Shown here: in pieces, positions 27,707 through 37,101 of the stretch
How positions within the stretch are numbered: position 1 is the stretch's first letter
How the letters are laid out: each line of letters starts with the position of its first letter
From: Xanthomonas vasicola
Lineage (GTDB): Bacteria; Pseudomonadota; Gammaproteobacteria; Xanthomonadales; Xanthomonadaceae
DNA length: 64,000 nucleotides
NCBI RefSeq assembly: GCF_000772705.2
Contig: NZ_JSBW02000041.1
Location: 100,668-164,667, forward strand
Direction: 5' to 3'
Translations under genes and position numbers: made by a program
The notes under the pieces: model-generated
Told to the model about the DNA's origin: nothing
Databases searched by the model: none
What the model saw: the letters and a program-made list of their open reading frames with translations, nothing else

Positions 27707-28143
27707 TTCACCACGCGCAGATGCGGGCGCTTACCGCCACTCGGTGGTTCGTCCGGCTTTGGCGCGCTCGGCGGCGACGCACCCGGATCAGGCGGCTCGC
27801 TGCTGGTACCGGGGATGTCGTCCGGCAGCGCCATGCCCTGCCCGGTCTCGCGTGCGTATACCGCCAGCACCGCGGCCATCGGCACCATCACCGGGTGGCT
27901 CACGCCACCGAAGCGCGCGGTGAAGCTCACGCTTTCGTTGTCAACCTGCAGGCCAACCACGGCGCGCTCTGCGATATTCAATACGACGCGGCCGTCCTTG
28001 ACGGCACTGGCAGGCACCTGCACACCGGGCAGGCCTGCATCCACCAAAACGTGCGGCGTCATGCCGTTGTCGTTGATCCATTCGACCAAGGCCCGCAACA
28101 GGTACGGGCGATGGCTGGTCATGCGGGGGAAATCTTCACTCAT
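27703..28143 (-). CDS. sspB: stringent starvation protein B (ClpXP adaptor)
   Basis: SspB delivers ssrA-tagged proteins to ClpXP. The 146-residue protein has the folded ssrA-binding domain (about 8-110), with RPYLLRALVEWINDNGMTPH, VVLNIAERAVVGL and VSFTARFGGVSHPVMVPMAA. A flexible Pro-rich tail follows, ending RPHLRVVK, the conserved C-terminal ClpX-binding peptide. It lies 78 bases after sspA in the usual sspA-sspB order. Its TAG stop falls inside the end of MITE-like copy 2. Confidence 0.96.
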   Translation of the reverse strand: MSEDFPRMTSHRPYLLRALVEWINDNGMTPHVLVDAGLPGVQVPASAVKDGRVVLNIAERAVVGLQVDNESVSFTARFGGVSHPVMVPMAAVLAVYARETGQGMALPDDIPGTSSEPPDPGASPPSAPKPDEPPSGGKRPHLRVVK

Positions 28144-28221
28144 TGCATCATTTTACCCGCACACGACTCGTAGCGGCGGCTACGCGTGTGGAAGTCGGTC
28201 TGTTGGCATACAGCCGTCGCA

Positions 28222-28857
28222 TCAGCCCGGCAGATCGCGCAGCTTCTTTTCCTGATCCGTCAGGCTGCGGATGAAACCGGGGTTGCGGAAAATGCGGTTG
28301 CCGTAATCCTCGATCGCCTTGCCATCCTTGGGCAGGCTGATCTCCAGCGCGTCCAGTCGCCAGATGATCGGCGCCATCGCGCAATCGGCCAGGCTCATTT
28401 CCGGATTGAGGAAGAATTTGCTGGCCTTGAACAACGGCACCGATGCAGTAAGCAGTTCTTTCAGACGCTTGCGCCCGGCCTCGGCCTGGGTCTTGTTGCC
28501 GAGCTGGACCGCTTGTACCTGCGGCACCCAATCGTGCTCAATGCGCAGCATCGCCAGGCGCAGACGCGCGCGCGATAGCGGGTCAACCGGCATCAGCGGC
28601 GGATGCGGATAGCGCTCGTCCAGGTACTCGCTGACGACCGACGCGGCGTACAGCACCAGGTCGCGTTCGACCAGCGTCGGCACCGAATGATAGGGATTGA
28701 GATCGATCAGATCTTCGGGAGGATTTTGCGGGTCGACCGGCACCAGGTCGTAGGTCACCCCTTTCGCCGCCAGGACCAGACGGACCCGGTGGCACAACAC
28801 GTCGTCGTTGGACGAAAACAAAGTCAAGGTATTCCGCATACGCACACTCGTCGCCAT
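28222..28857 (-). CDS. sspA: stringent starvation protein A
   Basis: SspA is a GST-fold protein that binds RNA polymerase and acts in the stationary-phase and stress response. The 211-residue product has the thioredoxin-like N-terminus (TLFSSNDDVLCHRVRLVLAA near 12-31), YHSVPTLVERDLVLYAASVV and the helical C-terminal domain. The catalytic residue of true GSTs is absent, as is usual for SspA. An in-frame ATG at residue 6 (28842) is an alternative start. It is upstream of sspB and downstream of petABC, an order shared with pseudomonads. Confidence 0.95.
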   Translation of the reverse strand: MATSVRMRNTLTLFSSNDDVLCHRVRLVLAAKGVTYDLVPVDPQNPPEDLIDLNPYHSVPTLVERDLVLYAASVVSEYLDERYPHPPLMPVDPLSRARLRLAMLRIEHDWVPQVQAVQLGNKTQAEAGRKRLKELLTASVPLFKASKFFLNPEMSLADCAMAPIIWRLDALEISLPKDGKAIEDYGNRIFRNPGFIRSLTDQEKKLRDLPG

Positions 28858-29269
28858 TCAAGGCTCTCCGACGACCGGAATCCGCCGGTCGCATCGGTGC
28901 AGCCGGCCCAACGCCGACCGTCACCACGGTCTATCGAGTGTGCAATCACGTCACGCAAAAGCCAAGAGTGATAGGGCTTATTAACGTTCCGATAAGGCGG
29001 TTGTTGCGCTGTTACACGGAAACTGGGTGACGTGCGGGTGCCACAACGATATTGCAGGCCTCGACGTTGATGGCTTCAACAGAGGCGCTGCTGGTTTACC
29101 GGCCCTCACCCCAACCCCTCTCCCGACGGGAGAGGGGCTACGCTCTTCCACATGGGAAGAGGTTCAGAGGCTCAACGATACGGTGACATTTCAAGACATC
29201 TGCAGACACCTGCCCTGCATTGCATTCCCTCTTCATTGCGAGCAATGACAGCTGACGGCTACGCAGCGT
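28858..29269. other. 412-base gap with an extragenic palindromic repeat
   Basis: The gap separates the petC end from the sspA start. It holds the hairpin repeat at 29115-29137 and the sspA promoter region. The 73-codon plus-strand frame at 29027-29248 crosses the repeat and is not credible. Confidence 0.5.
29115..29137. repeat. CCCCTCTCCC hairpin extragenic repeat
   Basis: CCCCTCTCCC and GGGAGAGGGG form a perfect 10-bp stem with the loop GAC, preceded by CTCACCCCAA. This CTCACCCCAACCCCTCTCCC-type sequence is a widespread intergenic repeat in proteobacteria. A variant is seen near 55355-55410. Confidence 0.75.
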
Positions 29270-30028
29270 TCAATGGACGTCCTTCCAATATTCCTTCTTC
29301 AGCAAATAGGCGATAAAGGTGAGCAGCGCCAGGAACAGTACCACCCACACGCCCAGGCTCTGGCGCTTCAGTGCAGCCGGTTCGCCGGCGTACTCAAGGA
29401 AGTTGGCGATATCGCGCACGGTCTGGTCGAACTCCACCGGCGTTTGGCGACCGGGCTGCCCCAGCTTCAAGGCTTCCACCGGCTTGTCGCCGGTCGCCTT
29501 GTCGGGCGGGCCGAATTGCGCCTGCTGCAAGCCTTGCAGCTCCCACAGCGGGTTGGGCATGGACGCGTTCGGGAACAGCTTGTTGTTCCAACCCAGCGGG
29601 CGAGTCTGATCCAGATAGAACGACTTGAGGTAGGTATAGACCCAGTCCGTTCCGCGTACGCGTGCGATCAAGGTCAGATCCGGTGGCGCCTTGCCGAACC
29701 ACTTGGTCGCCGCATCGTGTGGCATGGTGCCTTCGATGTGTTCGCCGACTTTGGCACCGGTAAAGTTGAGGTTGGTCATGACCTCTTCTTCGCTCAAGCC
29801 CAAGTCGCTGGCCATGCGCGAATAACGCAGGTATTTCAGCGAATGGCAGCCGGAGCAGTAGTTCATGAACAACTGCGCGCCGCGTTGCAGCGAAGCGCGG
29901 TCGCTCAGGTCGTTGCCTGCCTGTTGCACTCCTCCACCTTCGGCTGCCATTACGCCACCGGCAATCAACAGGCCGCAGAGCAAGGCGACTACGCGCGACT
30001 TCCATGACGTCACGTTGGAGTTAGTCAT
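29270..30028 (-). CDS. petC: cytochrome c1 of the bc1 complex
   Basis: Cytochrome c1 carries electrons from the Rieske protein to soluble cytochrome c. The 252-residue product has a signal peptide (about 1-28), the haem motif CSGCH near 58-62 with the following SLKYLRYSRM, axial Met region NPLWELQGLQ upstream of the tail, and a C-terminal membrane anchor (VWVVLFLALLTFIAYLLKKE near 225-245). The start overlaps the petB stop by eight bases, so it is the last gene of petABC. Confidence 0.96.
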   Translation of the reverse strand: MTNSNVTSWKSRVVALLCGLLIAGGVMAAEGGGVQQAGNDLSDRASLQRGAQLFMNYCSGCHSLKYLRYSRMASDLGLSEEEVMTNLNFTGAKVGEHIEGTMPHDAATKWFGKAPPDLTLIARVRGTDWVYTYLKSFYLDQTRPLGWNNKLFPNASMPNPLWELQGLQQAQFGPPDKATGDKPVEALKLGQPGRQTPVEFDQTVRDIANFLEYAGEPAALKRQSLGVWVVLFLALLTFIAYLLKKEYWKDVH

Positions 30029-31280
30029 GGGTGGTCACCCGTTCCGGCACCGGCTTGGTTTTGTCCAGCCGCGTCCACACCGGCATGGTGATGAAGAAGG
30101 CGAAATACAGGAAGGTCAGCACGCGCCCCACATAGGTCTCGTGCGCATCGGTACCGGGGCCGGAACCAATCACGCCCAACCACACGAAGCACACCACCAG
30201 CACACCCAACGCCGCCTTGGAAATCCAGCCGCGGTAGCGCACCGAGCGCACCTTGGCACGATCCAGCCAGGGCACCAGGAACAGGATCGCGATGGCCGAG
30301 AACATCACCAGCACGCCACCGAGCTTGTTCGGCACCACCCGCAACATTGCATAGTACGGTGTGTAGTACCACACCGGCTTGATGTGCTCCGGTGTCACCA
30401 ACCGGTTGGCCTCGGTGAAGTTGTCGTGCTCCAGGAACAGGCCGCCAAACGCCGGCGCAAAAAAGATGATGAAGGCCGCGATCAGCAGCAGGAACCCGAC
30501 ACCAACCAGATCCTTGACCGTGTAATACGGATGGAACGGAATGCCATCGGCCGGCTTGTGCGCATCCCAACGATTGCCCTTGGGACCCTTCTTGATGTCC
30601 ACGCCGTCTGGATTGTTGGAACCCACTTCGTGCAGCGCGCCGATGTGCAGCACGATCAACAGCAGCAGCACCAGCGGCAGCGCGATCACGTGCAGCGCAA
30701 AGAAGCGATTGAGCGTGGCATCGCCGGGCAGGTAGTCACCCATGATCCATTCGGTCAGCCCATTGCCGATCACCGGAATGGCGCCGAACAGCGAGATGAT
30801 CACCTTGGCGCCCCAGAACGACATTTGCCCCCACGGCAGCACGTAGCCCATGAAGGCTTCGGCCATCAGCACCAGGTAGATCAGCATGCCGAGGATCCAC
30901 ACCAGCTCGCGCGGCTTCTGGTAACTGCCGTACATCAAGCCGCGGAACATGTGCAGATACACCACGATGAAGAACAGCGAGGCGCCGGTGCTGTGCATGT
31001 AGCGGATCAGCCAGCCCCACTCCACGTCGCGCATGATGTATTCGATCGAAGCGAATGCATCGGCGGCGCTGGTCTTGTAGTGCATCGTCAGGAAGATGCC
31101 GGTGACGATTTGATTCACCAGCACCACGATGGCCAGCGAGCCAAAGTAGTACCAGAGGTTGAAGTTCTTCGGCGCGTAGTACTCGCTGATATGCTTGCGG
31201 TACATGGGCATCAGCCCGGGCGCGCGCTCGTTGACCCAATCGAAGACGCCGTTGGCGGTACGGACCAGAACATTGCTCAT
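30021..31280 (-). CDS. petB: cytochrome b of the bc1 complex
   Basis: This is the membrane quinol-oxidising subunit with two b haems. The 419-residue product holds eight transmembrane helices with haem-ligand pairs in WLIRYMHSTGASLFFIVVYL and FFALHVIALPLVLLLLIVLH, the Qo-site motif as PEHIKPVWYY, and WNFNLWYYFGS-like N-terminus (NFNLWYYFGSLA). The frame is open upstream to 31535, but ATG at 31280 overlaps the petA stop by one base (TGATG) and gives the family N-terminus. Confidence 0.97.
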   Translation of the reverse strand: MSNVLVRTANGVFDWVNERAPGLMPMYRKHISEYYAPKNFNLWYYFGSLAIVVLVNQIVTGIFLTMHYKTSAADAFASIEYIMRDVEWGWLIRYMHSTGASLFFIVVYLHMFRGLMYGSYQKPRELVWILGMLIYLVLMAEAFMGYVLPWGQMSFWGAKVIISLFGAIPVIGNGLTEWIMGDYLPGDATLNRFFALHVIALPLVLLLLIVLHIGALHEVGSNNPDGVDIKKGPKGNRWDAHKPADGIPFHPYYTVKDLVGVGFLLLIAAFIIFFAPAFGGLFLEHDNFTEANRLVTPEHIKPVWYYTPYYAMLRVVPNKLGGVLVMFSAIAILFLVPWLDRAKVRSVRYRGWISKAALGVLVVCFVWLGVIGSGPGTDAHETYVGRVLTFLYFAFFITMPVWTRLDKTKPVPERVTTHD

Positions 31281-31924
31281 CAGGCAGCCCCCGTGCTTTT
31301 GGCCGACGTACCGGCATTGTCGGGATCGACGCCGATCACCAAGGTGTTGTCGTCTACATAGTGGTGGGGGGGCACCAGTAGATTGATCGGTGCCGGCACG
31401 CCGTCGAAGACGCGGCCGGACATGTCGAACCGCGACTTGTGGCAAGGGCAGAAATAACCGCCCTTCCATTGCGGGTCGTAAGGCTCGGGGCGGATCTCGG
31501 CGACCATCTCCGGCGAGCAACCCAGGTGCGTACACAGCCCGACCAGCACCGAGATGTCGGACTTGATCGAGCGGTATTCCGGGTTCTTCAGCACGTACTC
31601 CGGCTGCTGATCCTTGTTCTCGGACTTGGGGTCCTTGAGCCGGTCATCCAGCGACGGGAGTGCGTCGAGCATTGCTTTGGAGCGCTTGACGATCCAGATT
31701 GGCTGACCGCGCCATTCAAGGACCATGCGCTGGCCTTCCTGCAAGGCGCTGATGTCGGCGGTTACCGGTGCGCCGGCCAACTTGGCACGTGCACTGGGAT
31801 TCCACGACTTCACGAACGGAACTGCGACGAATCCTGCTCCGACCGCACCAACCACGGCGGTTGTCGCGCTTAAAAACCGACGACGCCCGAGATCAGCAGG
31901 TGCGTTAACCCCATCGTTGGCCAT
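31280..31924 (-). CDS. petA: ubiquinol-cytochrome c reductase Rieske iron-sulfur subunit
   Basis: The 214-residue Rieske protein has a twin-arginine-like N-terminus (LGRRRFLSATTAVVGAVGAG, about 12-31) serving as TAT signal and anchor. The [2Fe-2S] motifs are CTHLGCSPE and CPCHKSRFDMSG, giving the Cys/His ligands and disulphide cysteines. It is the first gene of petABC, followed with one-base overlap by petB. Confidence 0.97.
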   Translation of the reverse strand: MANDGVNAPADLGRRRFLSATTAVVGAVGAGFVAVPFVKSWNPSARAKLAGAPVTADISALQEGQRMVLEWRGQPIWIVKRSKAMLDALPSLDDRLKDPKSENKDQQPEYVLKNPEYRSIKSDISVLVGLCTHLGCSPEMVAEIRPEPYDPQWKGGYFCPCHKSRFDMSGRVFDGVPAPINLLVPPHHYVDDNTLVIGVDPDNAGTSAKSTGAA

Positions 31925-32443
31925 CCGGCTCTCCGATCTTGATTAGGTAGCGTGAGGCTGCCAACGGCTGGCGGGGGGTCCAGCCGCGATGAATCGACCG
32001 CAGTGTAGCGGAACGCTTAATGCACAGACAATGCAATGTACGCAGTCAGCCACATACGATGCAACGGCCGATGCAGAGGAGCGCCGATCATGTGGATCGC
32101 AGAGCACGTGGAAGGTGTGTTCGGCTGTGACGTAGTGCCGTACGTCGCCCGCGATAGCAATGCGTGCGTGCTGTGGCCCGTAGACATGGTGCAAGCGCAG
32201 CAAATACGATCGCCCACAATTCGCCGCGAGTATTGCAACGGACATCGCCAATACGAAAGCAATCTGCCCGCCGCACTTTGCCCAGCGCTCTGACGAGCAT
32301 CACCATATAGTGTGGCTGCGAACGTAACCAGCAATCGTCGGGCAGCCCTGGATTCCGCAGGGGCGAGGTGTATGCGACGTGCAAGACCCGAGCACCAGCC
32401 GCGCTCGCCTGCTGGCCGGCCGCACCGTCGTTCGTTAGCCGCG
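31925..32443. other. 519-base gap: pet promoter region and MITE-like copy 4
   Basis: The stretch between petA and the lytic transglycosylase holds the putative pet promoter (32002-32031) and most of MITE-like copy 4 (32305-32447). It is less GC-rich than its surroundings. Open frames of 85-98 codons on both strands (for example 32036-32293 plus) are Cys/Arg-rich with no motif. Confidence 0.5.
32002..32031 (-). promoter_or_regulatory. putative petABC promoter
   Basis: Read on the minus strand, TTGTCT (32031-32026) and TACACT (32007-32002) are separated by 18 bases, placing a start point about 70 bases before the petA ATG. The match is reasonable but unproven. Confidence 0.45.
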
Positions 32444-32447
32444 TTAG
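32305..32447 (-). mobile_element. MITE-like element, copy 4 (degenerate)
   Basis: In the orientation of copy 1, GTGGCT...AACGTA near 32312-32326 matches the left repeat and GAGCACCAGCCGCGCTCGCC near 32390-32409 matches the interior. CGTTCGTTAGCCGCGTTAG (32429-32447) matches the right repeat. The last bases include the TAA stop codon of the lytic transglycosylase. Confidence 0.55.
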
Positions 32448-33430
32448 TTAGCCACAGTCGCGTGGCCACGATAGCGGCCGGCCAATACGCCCACACGTTG
32501 CACGTAACGCTGGGTCTCGCTATATGGTGGCACGCCGCCATAACGGTCCACCGCGCCCTCGCCCGCGTTGTAGCCGGCAGCAGCCAGGGTAAGGTCGCCA
32601 TTGAAGCGTTTCAGCAGCCAGGACAGATACTGCACGCCGCCGCGAATATTTTGCGTTGCATCATAGGCGTCACTGACACCGAAGCGGCGTGCGGTACCCG
32701 GCATCAACTGCATCAGGCCTTGTGCGCCAGCGCGACTGAGCGCAAGCGGGTTGTAGGCCGATTCGGCGTGGATGATGGCGCGCACGATCGATTCCTCTAC
32801 CCCAAACTCGTGCGCCGCCGCTGCGATTTCCTGCTGATAGGCGTTGGTGTTGAGGCGGATCGCACCGAAGTTGACGCCAGGCTTGGCACCGCAGGCGTAG
32901 CAGGTTTCGATAAAACTGTAATGGATGGTGCGCAGGCCTTCGATGCTAGCGACCTGGCGCGGACGGGTGCTGGTGTAGTGGCGCACACCGTCCTTCATAT
33001 AGGAGTACACCTGCCCGCTGACCACCCTGCGTGGGTTGACCGCTGCTGCCGCTGGCGAGGGCACCACCGAGGTGGCCGACGCCGGCAACGCACGCGGCGC
33101 CAGCGTCGAAGCGACCTCGGCAGCACGGCGTGGCGAGTGGCTGACCGGCTGGCTGATGATAGTGGCCGGCGCGCCGCTGTCGATAGTGGCCATGCTGCGC
33201 GCAGGGCTGGCGGACATGCCCGCTGCCGCTGGCACGGACGGTGGCAAACGACGGACAGAGCGATCCGGCGTGTAGCTGCTGATGACGCTGCAAGTAGCGC
33301 CACTCTGGCGCTTGCTCAGATAGCTGGTGATGCCGTCGCCGCTGACGCACTTGTACAGCGTGCCGGCGCTGACCGGCGCAGCCGACAACGTGACAAGCAG
33401 TAGCCCCAGCAATCTTGACTTCCCCTTCAT
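32444..33430 (-). CDS. lytic transglycosylase (Slt domain)
   Basis: The 328-residue protein has a signal peptide (KSRLLGLLLVTLSAAPVSA), a DUF4124-like start (GTLYKCVSGDGITSYLSKR), a low-complexity Ala/Pro/Ser linker and a C-terminal SLT domain (about 190-325). The SLT domain has the catalytic Glu in IIHAESAYNPLALSRAGAQG, then LMQLMPGTARRFGV, and ends with AAAGYNAGEGAVDRYGGVPP and TQRYVQRVG. It cleaves peptidoglycan to 1,6-anhydromuramic products. ATG at 33430 fits the signal peptide better than 33466. Its stop lies at the end of MITE-like copy 4. Confidence 0.93.
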   Translation of the reverse strand: MKGKSRLLGLLLVTLSAAPVSAGTLYKCVSGDGITSYLSKRQSGATCSVISSYTPDRSVRRLPPSVPAAAGMSASPARSMATIDSGAPATIISQPVSHSPRRAAEVASTLAPRALPASATSVVPSPAAAAVNPRRVVSGQVYSYMKDGVRHYTSTRPRQVASIEGLRTIHYSFIETCYACGAKPGVNFGAIRLNTNAYQQEIAAAAHEFGVEESIVRAIIHAESAYNPLALSRAGAQGLMQLMPGTARRFGVSDAYDATQNIRGGVQYLSWLLKRFNGDLTLAAAGYNAGEGAVDRYGGVPPYSETQRYVQRVGVLAGRYRGHATVAN

Positions 33431-33479
33431 GCGGCGCAGTGTCCCAGCTTGCCCAGGGCTTGCCAAGTGGCGGCCAGCC

Positions 33480-34442
33480 TTACTGCGGGAGCCGATCCAG
33501 TTGCCCGCGCAATGCGTTCAGCGCCTGGGTCAGCGCGGTACGCGCTTCGGCCGGCGCAATCGCGTCGAACGGCAGGTCTAGCAGCAACAGGTTGGCCGCC
33601 AGCGCGGGCATGCTCGGCGCACCAAGACCCAGCCAGCAACGCGCAGGGCCATCCGCCTCCAAGGCACCCAACCAAGGCGGGATGCGGGCTGCCAATGTCT
33701 CCACAGTCCCGGCCAGGCGGACCCGCGCCCGGCACGGGAACGGCGCCTCGCCAATGGCTTTGCGCAACAGCTGCAGCGGTTCCTCGGGCAATGCGCGGGC
33801 GGTGAACCGCGTGCCGGTGGCGACCGCCTGATCGATCCGGTCCACGCGCAGGCTACGCCAGTCCTGACGCTCGCAGTCCCAGACCAGCAGATACCAGCGC
33901 CGCCCGTAGTTCACCAGCAGCGCCGGCTCGACGTTGCGGGTGAAGGCCGCGCCGGAATGGCGCCGATAGTCCAGCCGCAACGTGACCCGGTCGCGGCAGG
34001 CAGCGGCAAGCTGTGCGAGCAAGGCCGCATCGACCAGCGGTTCCGTTTCGGCGGCCGGCATGCTGGCCATGGCGGCATGCGCGGCACTGGCACGCTGGCC
34101 GCTGCGCGGCAGCAGCGGGTCCAGTTTGGCCATTACGCGTGCGGCCGCGGCATCCATGCCGCGCACGGCCGGTGCGGCGGCGCGCAAGGCAACCGCCACC
34201 GTCAGCGCCTCGTCTTCTTCAAATAGCAGTGGTAACGCCGCCGCGCCCTGCCCCAGACGGTAACCACCGCCGCTGCCAGGCGCGGCGCGCACCGGGTAAC
34301 CCAATTCGCGCAGGCGCTCGATATCGCGCCGCAGACTGCGCGGATGAATGTCCAAGCGCTCTGCCAGAGCCACGCCAGACCAGCTGCGGCCACCTTGCAG
34401 CAGGGAAAGCAGACGCAACAGACGGGCAGCGGTAGAAGCCAT
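33480..34442 (-). CDS. HTH-WYL domain transcriptional regulator (YafY-like)
   Basis: The 320-residue protein has an N-terminal HTH_11 domain (TAARLLRLLSLLQGGRSWSG, then LAERLDIHPRSLRRDIERLR, about 4-50) and a WYL ligand-sensing domain (about 135-215), with RRHSGAAFTRNVEPALLVNY and RRWYLLVWDCERQDWRSLRV. A WCX-like C-terminal domain follows. ATG at 34442 (MASTAARLL) is preferred over the frame start at 34499, which would run into the divergent promoter region. It is divergent from the GST-like gene 102 bases away and probably controls it (inference). Confidence 0.92.
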   Translation of the reverse strand: MASTAARLLRLLSLLQGGRSWSGVALAERLDIHPRSLRRDIERLRELGYPVRAAPGSGGGYRLGQGAAALPLLFEEDEALTVAVALRAAAPAVRGMDAAAARVMAKLDPLLPRSGQRASAAHAAMASMPAAETEPLVDAALLAQLAAACRDRVTLRLDYRRHSGAAFTRNVEPALLVNYGRRWYLLVWDCERQDWRSLRVDRIDQAVATGTRFTARALPEEPLQLLRKAIGEAPFPCRARVRLAGTVETLAARIPPWLGALEADGPARCWLGLGAPSMPALAANLLLLDLPFDAIAPAEARTALTQALNALRGQLDRLPQ

Positions 34443-34543
34443 CGCGCCACCGTATTGCGGACAGAAACTGTCCGCAAGCGCCCCGTAAGATCGGCACATC
34501 AGCCATGACCCGCTTCGTCACCGCAGTCAGCGTGGAGACCGTA

Positions 34544-35185
34544 ATGCCCGACGACCGCCATATCACCCTCTTCCATAATCCCCGCTCCCGCTCGCGTGGC
34601 GTTCTGGTGCTGCTGGAAGAACTGGGCGCGACCTACAGCGTGCACCCCATCGATCTGGAAAAGGAGCAACAGCGCACGCCGGAATTCCTTGCGATCAACC
34701 CCATGGGCAAGATCCCGACCATTGTTCATAGCAGCAGCGTGGTCACCGAACAGGGCGCCATCTACCAATATCTGGCAGAGCTCTACCCGGAAGCCGGTTT
34801 GTCGCCCGCGCCGGGCGATGCCGACCGTGGTGCCTACCTGCGCTGGTTGGCGTTCTATGGCTCGGCCTTCGAACCGGCGATCATGGATCTTGCGCTCAAG
34901 CGTGACGCGCCGCCGCGCTCGCTCTCGCCCTACGCCAGCGCCGACACCGTGCTGGCGGTGGTTGATGCGCAGCTGGCAAAGGGCGATTACGTGCTGGGCT
35001 GTCGCTGCAGTGCGGCCGATGTGCTGTGGGGTGGCGCGCTGGCGTGGATGGTGGAATTTGGCCTGATCGACCCGCCCGCACCCACCCGCGCCTACATCGC
35101 CCGGATGGCTGCACGCCCGGCAGTGGCGCGCGCCCAGGCGGTCGATGCCCCCGCCGGGGCGGACGCTGCTGGCGCAAGCGGGTAA
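34544..35185 (+). CDS. glutathione S-transferase family protein
   Basis: The 213-residue protein has the thioredoxin-fold N-domain ([20 protein letters not shown] near 7-26, then [20 protein letters not shown] with the cis-Pro and Glu/Gln GSH contacts) and an all-helical C-domain ending in an Ala/Asp-rich tail. The usual catalytic Ser/Tyr position in the NPRSRSR loop is plausible but not certain. ATG at 34544 is preferred; an upstream ATG at 34505 adds 13 residues. It is divergent from the WYL regulator and 38 bases before miaB. Confidence 0.9.
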   Translation: MPDDRHITLFHNPRSRSRGVLVLLEELGATYSVHPIDLEKEQQRTPEFLAINPMGKIPTIVHSSSVVTEQGAIYQYLAELYPEAGLSPAPGDADRGAYLRWLAFYGSAFEPAIMDLALKRDAPPRSLSPYASADTVLAVVDAQLAKGDYVLGCRCSAADVLWGGALAWMVEFGLIDPPAPTRAYIARMAARPAVARAQAVDAPAGADAAGASG

Positions 35186-35223
35186 ACTGGGCGGCTATCT
35201 TCTACCCGTCTGGAATAAGCGCC

Positions 35224-36678
35224 ATGCCCGGGACATCCGTTTCCGACCTGTCCACGGCCACCGCCGTGGATGCACCCGCCCTGTTGCCATTGCCCGTGGC
35301 GCGCCCGTCCGCGCCTGCCGTGGTGCGCGGCAAGCTCTATATAAAGACCCACGGGTGCCAGATGAACGAGTACGACTCGGCCAAGATGGCCGACGTACTC
35401 GCTGCTTCCGAAGGCCTGGAGCTGACCGATAACCCGGAAGATGCGGACGTGGTGTTGGTGAACACCTGCTCCATCCGCGAAAAGGCGCAGGAAAAGGTCT
35501 TCAGCCAGTTGGGGCGCTGGAAGGCACTGAAGGCCGGCGGCAAGCCGGTGATCATCGGCGTTGGTGGCTGCGTGGCCTCGCAGGAAGGCGAAGCCATCGT
35601 CAAGCGTGCGCCTTACGTAGACCTGGTGTTCGGCCCGCAGACTTTGCACCGGTTGCCGGAGCTGATCCGTGCCCGGCGCGAATCGGGCAAGTCGCAGGTG
35701 GACATCAGCTTCCCGGAGATCGAGAAGTTCGATCGCCTGCCCGAGCCGCGGGCCGATGGCCCGTCGGCGTTCGTGTCGATCATGGAGGGCTGCTCCAAAT
35801 ACTGCTCGTTCTGCGTGGTGCCCTACACCCGTGGCGAAGAAGTCAGCCGGCCGTTCGAAGACGTGCTGGTGGAAGTGGCGCAATTGGCAGCGCAAGGCGT
35901 GCGCGAGATCAACCTGCTCGGCCAGAACGTCAATGCGTATCGCGGTGCGTACGGCGCCGATGCCGGCGACGCCGCGCAGTACGCCGATCTGGGCTTGTTG
36001 ATTCGCACCATTGCGCAAATCGACGGCATCGGCCGGATCCGTTTCACTACTTCGCACCCGCTGGAGTTTTCCGATTCGCTGGTGGATGCGTACCGCGATG
36101 TGCCGCAGCTGGCCAACTATCTGCATCTGCCGGTGCAAGCAGGCAGCGACCGCATTCTGTCGGCGATGAAGCGTGGCTACACCGCGCTGGAATTCAAATC
36201 CAAGATCCGCAAGCTGCGTGCGGTGCGCCCGGATATTTCGATCAGTTCGGATTTCATCGTCGGCTTTCCCGGCGAAACCGAAGCGGACTTCGAAAAGACC
36301 ATGAAACTGATTGAAGACGTGGGCTTCGACCAGAGCTTTTCGTTCGTGTATTCGCGTCGCCCCGGCACCCCGGCATCGGACCTGCAGGACGACACGCCGG
36401 AAGCGGTGAAGCAGGCGCGTCTTGCGCGTCTGCAAGCCCACATCAGCGCGCATGCGGCAAGCATTTCGCAATCGATGGTGGACAGCGTGCAACGCGTGCT
36501 GGTGGAAGGCCCCTCGCGGCGCGACCCGAACGAATTGACCGGCAAGAGCGAGAACATGCGCCCGGTGAATTTCCCGGGCAACCCGCGTTTGATTGGGCAG
36601 TTCGTGGACGTGTTGATCACCGAGGCGATGAGCAATTCGCTGCGTGGGCGCATCCAATTGGACGACAGCGCGCGGTGA
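35224..36678 (+). CDS. miaB: tRNA-2-methylthio-N6-dimethylallyladenosine synthase
   Basis: MiaB is a radical-SAM methylthiotransferase that modifies A37 of tRNAs reading UNN codons. The 484-residue protein has the UPF0004 domain with cysteines in [23 protein letters not shown] and [11 protein letters not shown]. The radical-SAM cluster is [18 protein letters not shown], and a C-terminal TRAM domain is present (about 405-475). About 35 extra N-terminal residues precede the first conserved cysteine. ATG at 35224 is chosen over longer frames. It heads a miaB-ybeZ-ybeY-ybeX order seen across gammaproteobacteria, although 423 bases separate it from ybeZ here. Confidence 0.97.
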   Translation: MPGTSVSDLSTATAVDAPALLPLPVARPSAPAVVRGKLYIKTHGCQMNEYDSAKMADVLAASEGLELTDNPEDADVVLVNTCSIREKAQEKVFSQLGRWKALKAGGKPVIIGVGGCVASQEGEAIVKRAPYVDLVFGPQTLHRLPELIRARRESGKSQVDISFPEIEKFDRLPEPRADGPSAFVSIMEGCSKYCSFCVVPYTRGEEVSRPFEDVLVEVAQLAAQGVREINLLGQNVNAYRGAYGADAGDAAQYADLGLLIRTIAQIDGIGRIRFTTSHPLEFSDSLVDAYRDVPQLANYLHLPVQAGSDRILSAMKRGYTALEFKSKIRKLRAVRPDISISSDFIVGFPGETEADFEKTMKLIEDVGFDQSFSFVYSRRPGTPASDLQDDTPEAVKQARLARLQAHISAHAASISQSMVDSVQRVLVEGPSRRDPNELTGKSENMRPVNFPGNPRLIGQFVDVLITEAMSNSLRGRIQLDDSAR

Positions 36679-37101
36679 TGGCGCGTGGGCGCTGCGCAAT
36701 GCCGCGCCCCTTCAAGCAGCGCAACGACGCGCCGAAGCGTGTCGGGCGCAATGGTCAAAATTTCACCACCCATCTGCAGCGCCTTGCAGCGTAAGGCCTC
36801 GCTGCACTTACCCACAGGCTTTGCCGAATTCGATCCACATCCTGTGTGGACAACCCAGTCGGCACTGGCGTTTTTTTCACCACCGGCCCAGCAGACCCTG
36901 TGCCAGTAAGCGCGACGAATTTTATCCACAGGTTAGTGATGCGTGACTCCACAGCGCTTGTGGAAAACCTGCGCGCTTCTGCAGACGGCTGCATGTCCGC
37001 AGTACCGCGCAGCCCGGTGTGTTGGTGGGATCACATGCTGCGCGCTACCCTTTTGATCCCGCCCTGCCGACGCGCACCTGCGTGCGCTGTCCAATCTAAT
37101 C
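36679..37101. other. 423-base gap with DnaA-box-like cluster
   Basis: No credible gene is seen between miaB and phoH; short frames on both strands lack motifs. The second half carries five DnaA-box-like 9-mers (36808-36967) and is locally richer in A/T, including a run of seven T near 36871. Confidence 0.6.
36808..36967. promoter_or_regulatory. cluster of DnaA-box-like 9-mers
   Basis: Sites related to TTATCCACA are TTACCCACA (36808-36816, plus), CGATCCACA (36831-36839, plus), TTGTCCACA (36853-36845, minus), TTATCCACA (36922-36930, plus, perfect) and TTTTCCACA (36967-36959, minus). Three imperfect sites differ by one base and one by two. This density is unusual for a GC-rich chromosome away from dnaA. 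Confidence 0.55.

Noticed and set aside
29865..31361. 498-codon His/Gln-rich frame opposite petB
   Set aside because: Cytochrome b is certain on the other strand; the His/Gln richness comes from antisense of transmembrane codons.
36808..36967. Chromosomal replication origin
   Set aside because: dnaA, dnaN, recF, gyrB or rpmH are not nearby and no strong AT-rich unwinding region is present. DnaA titration or regulation is more plausible.
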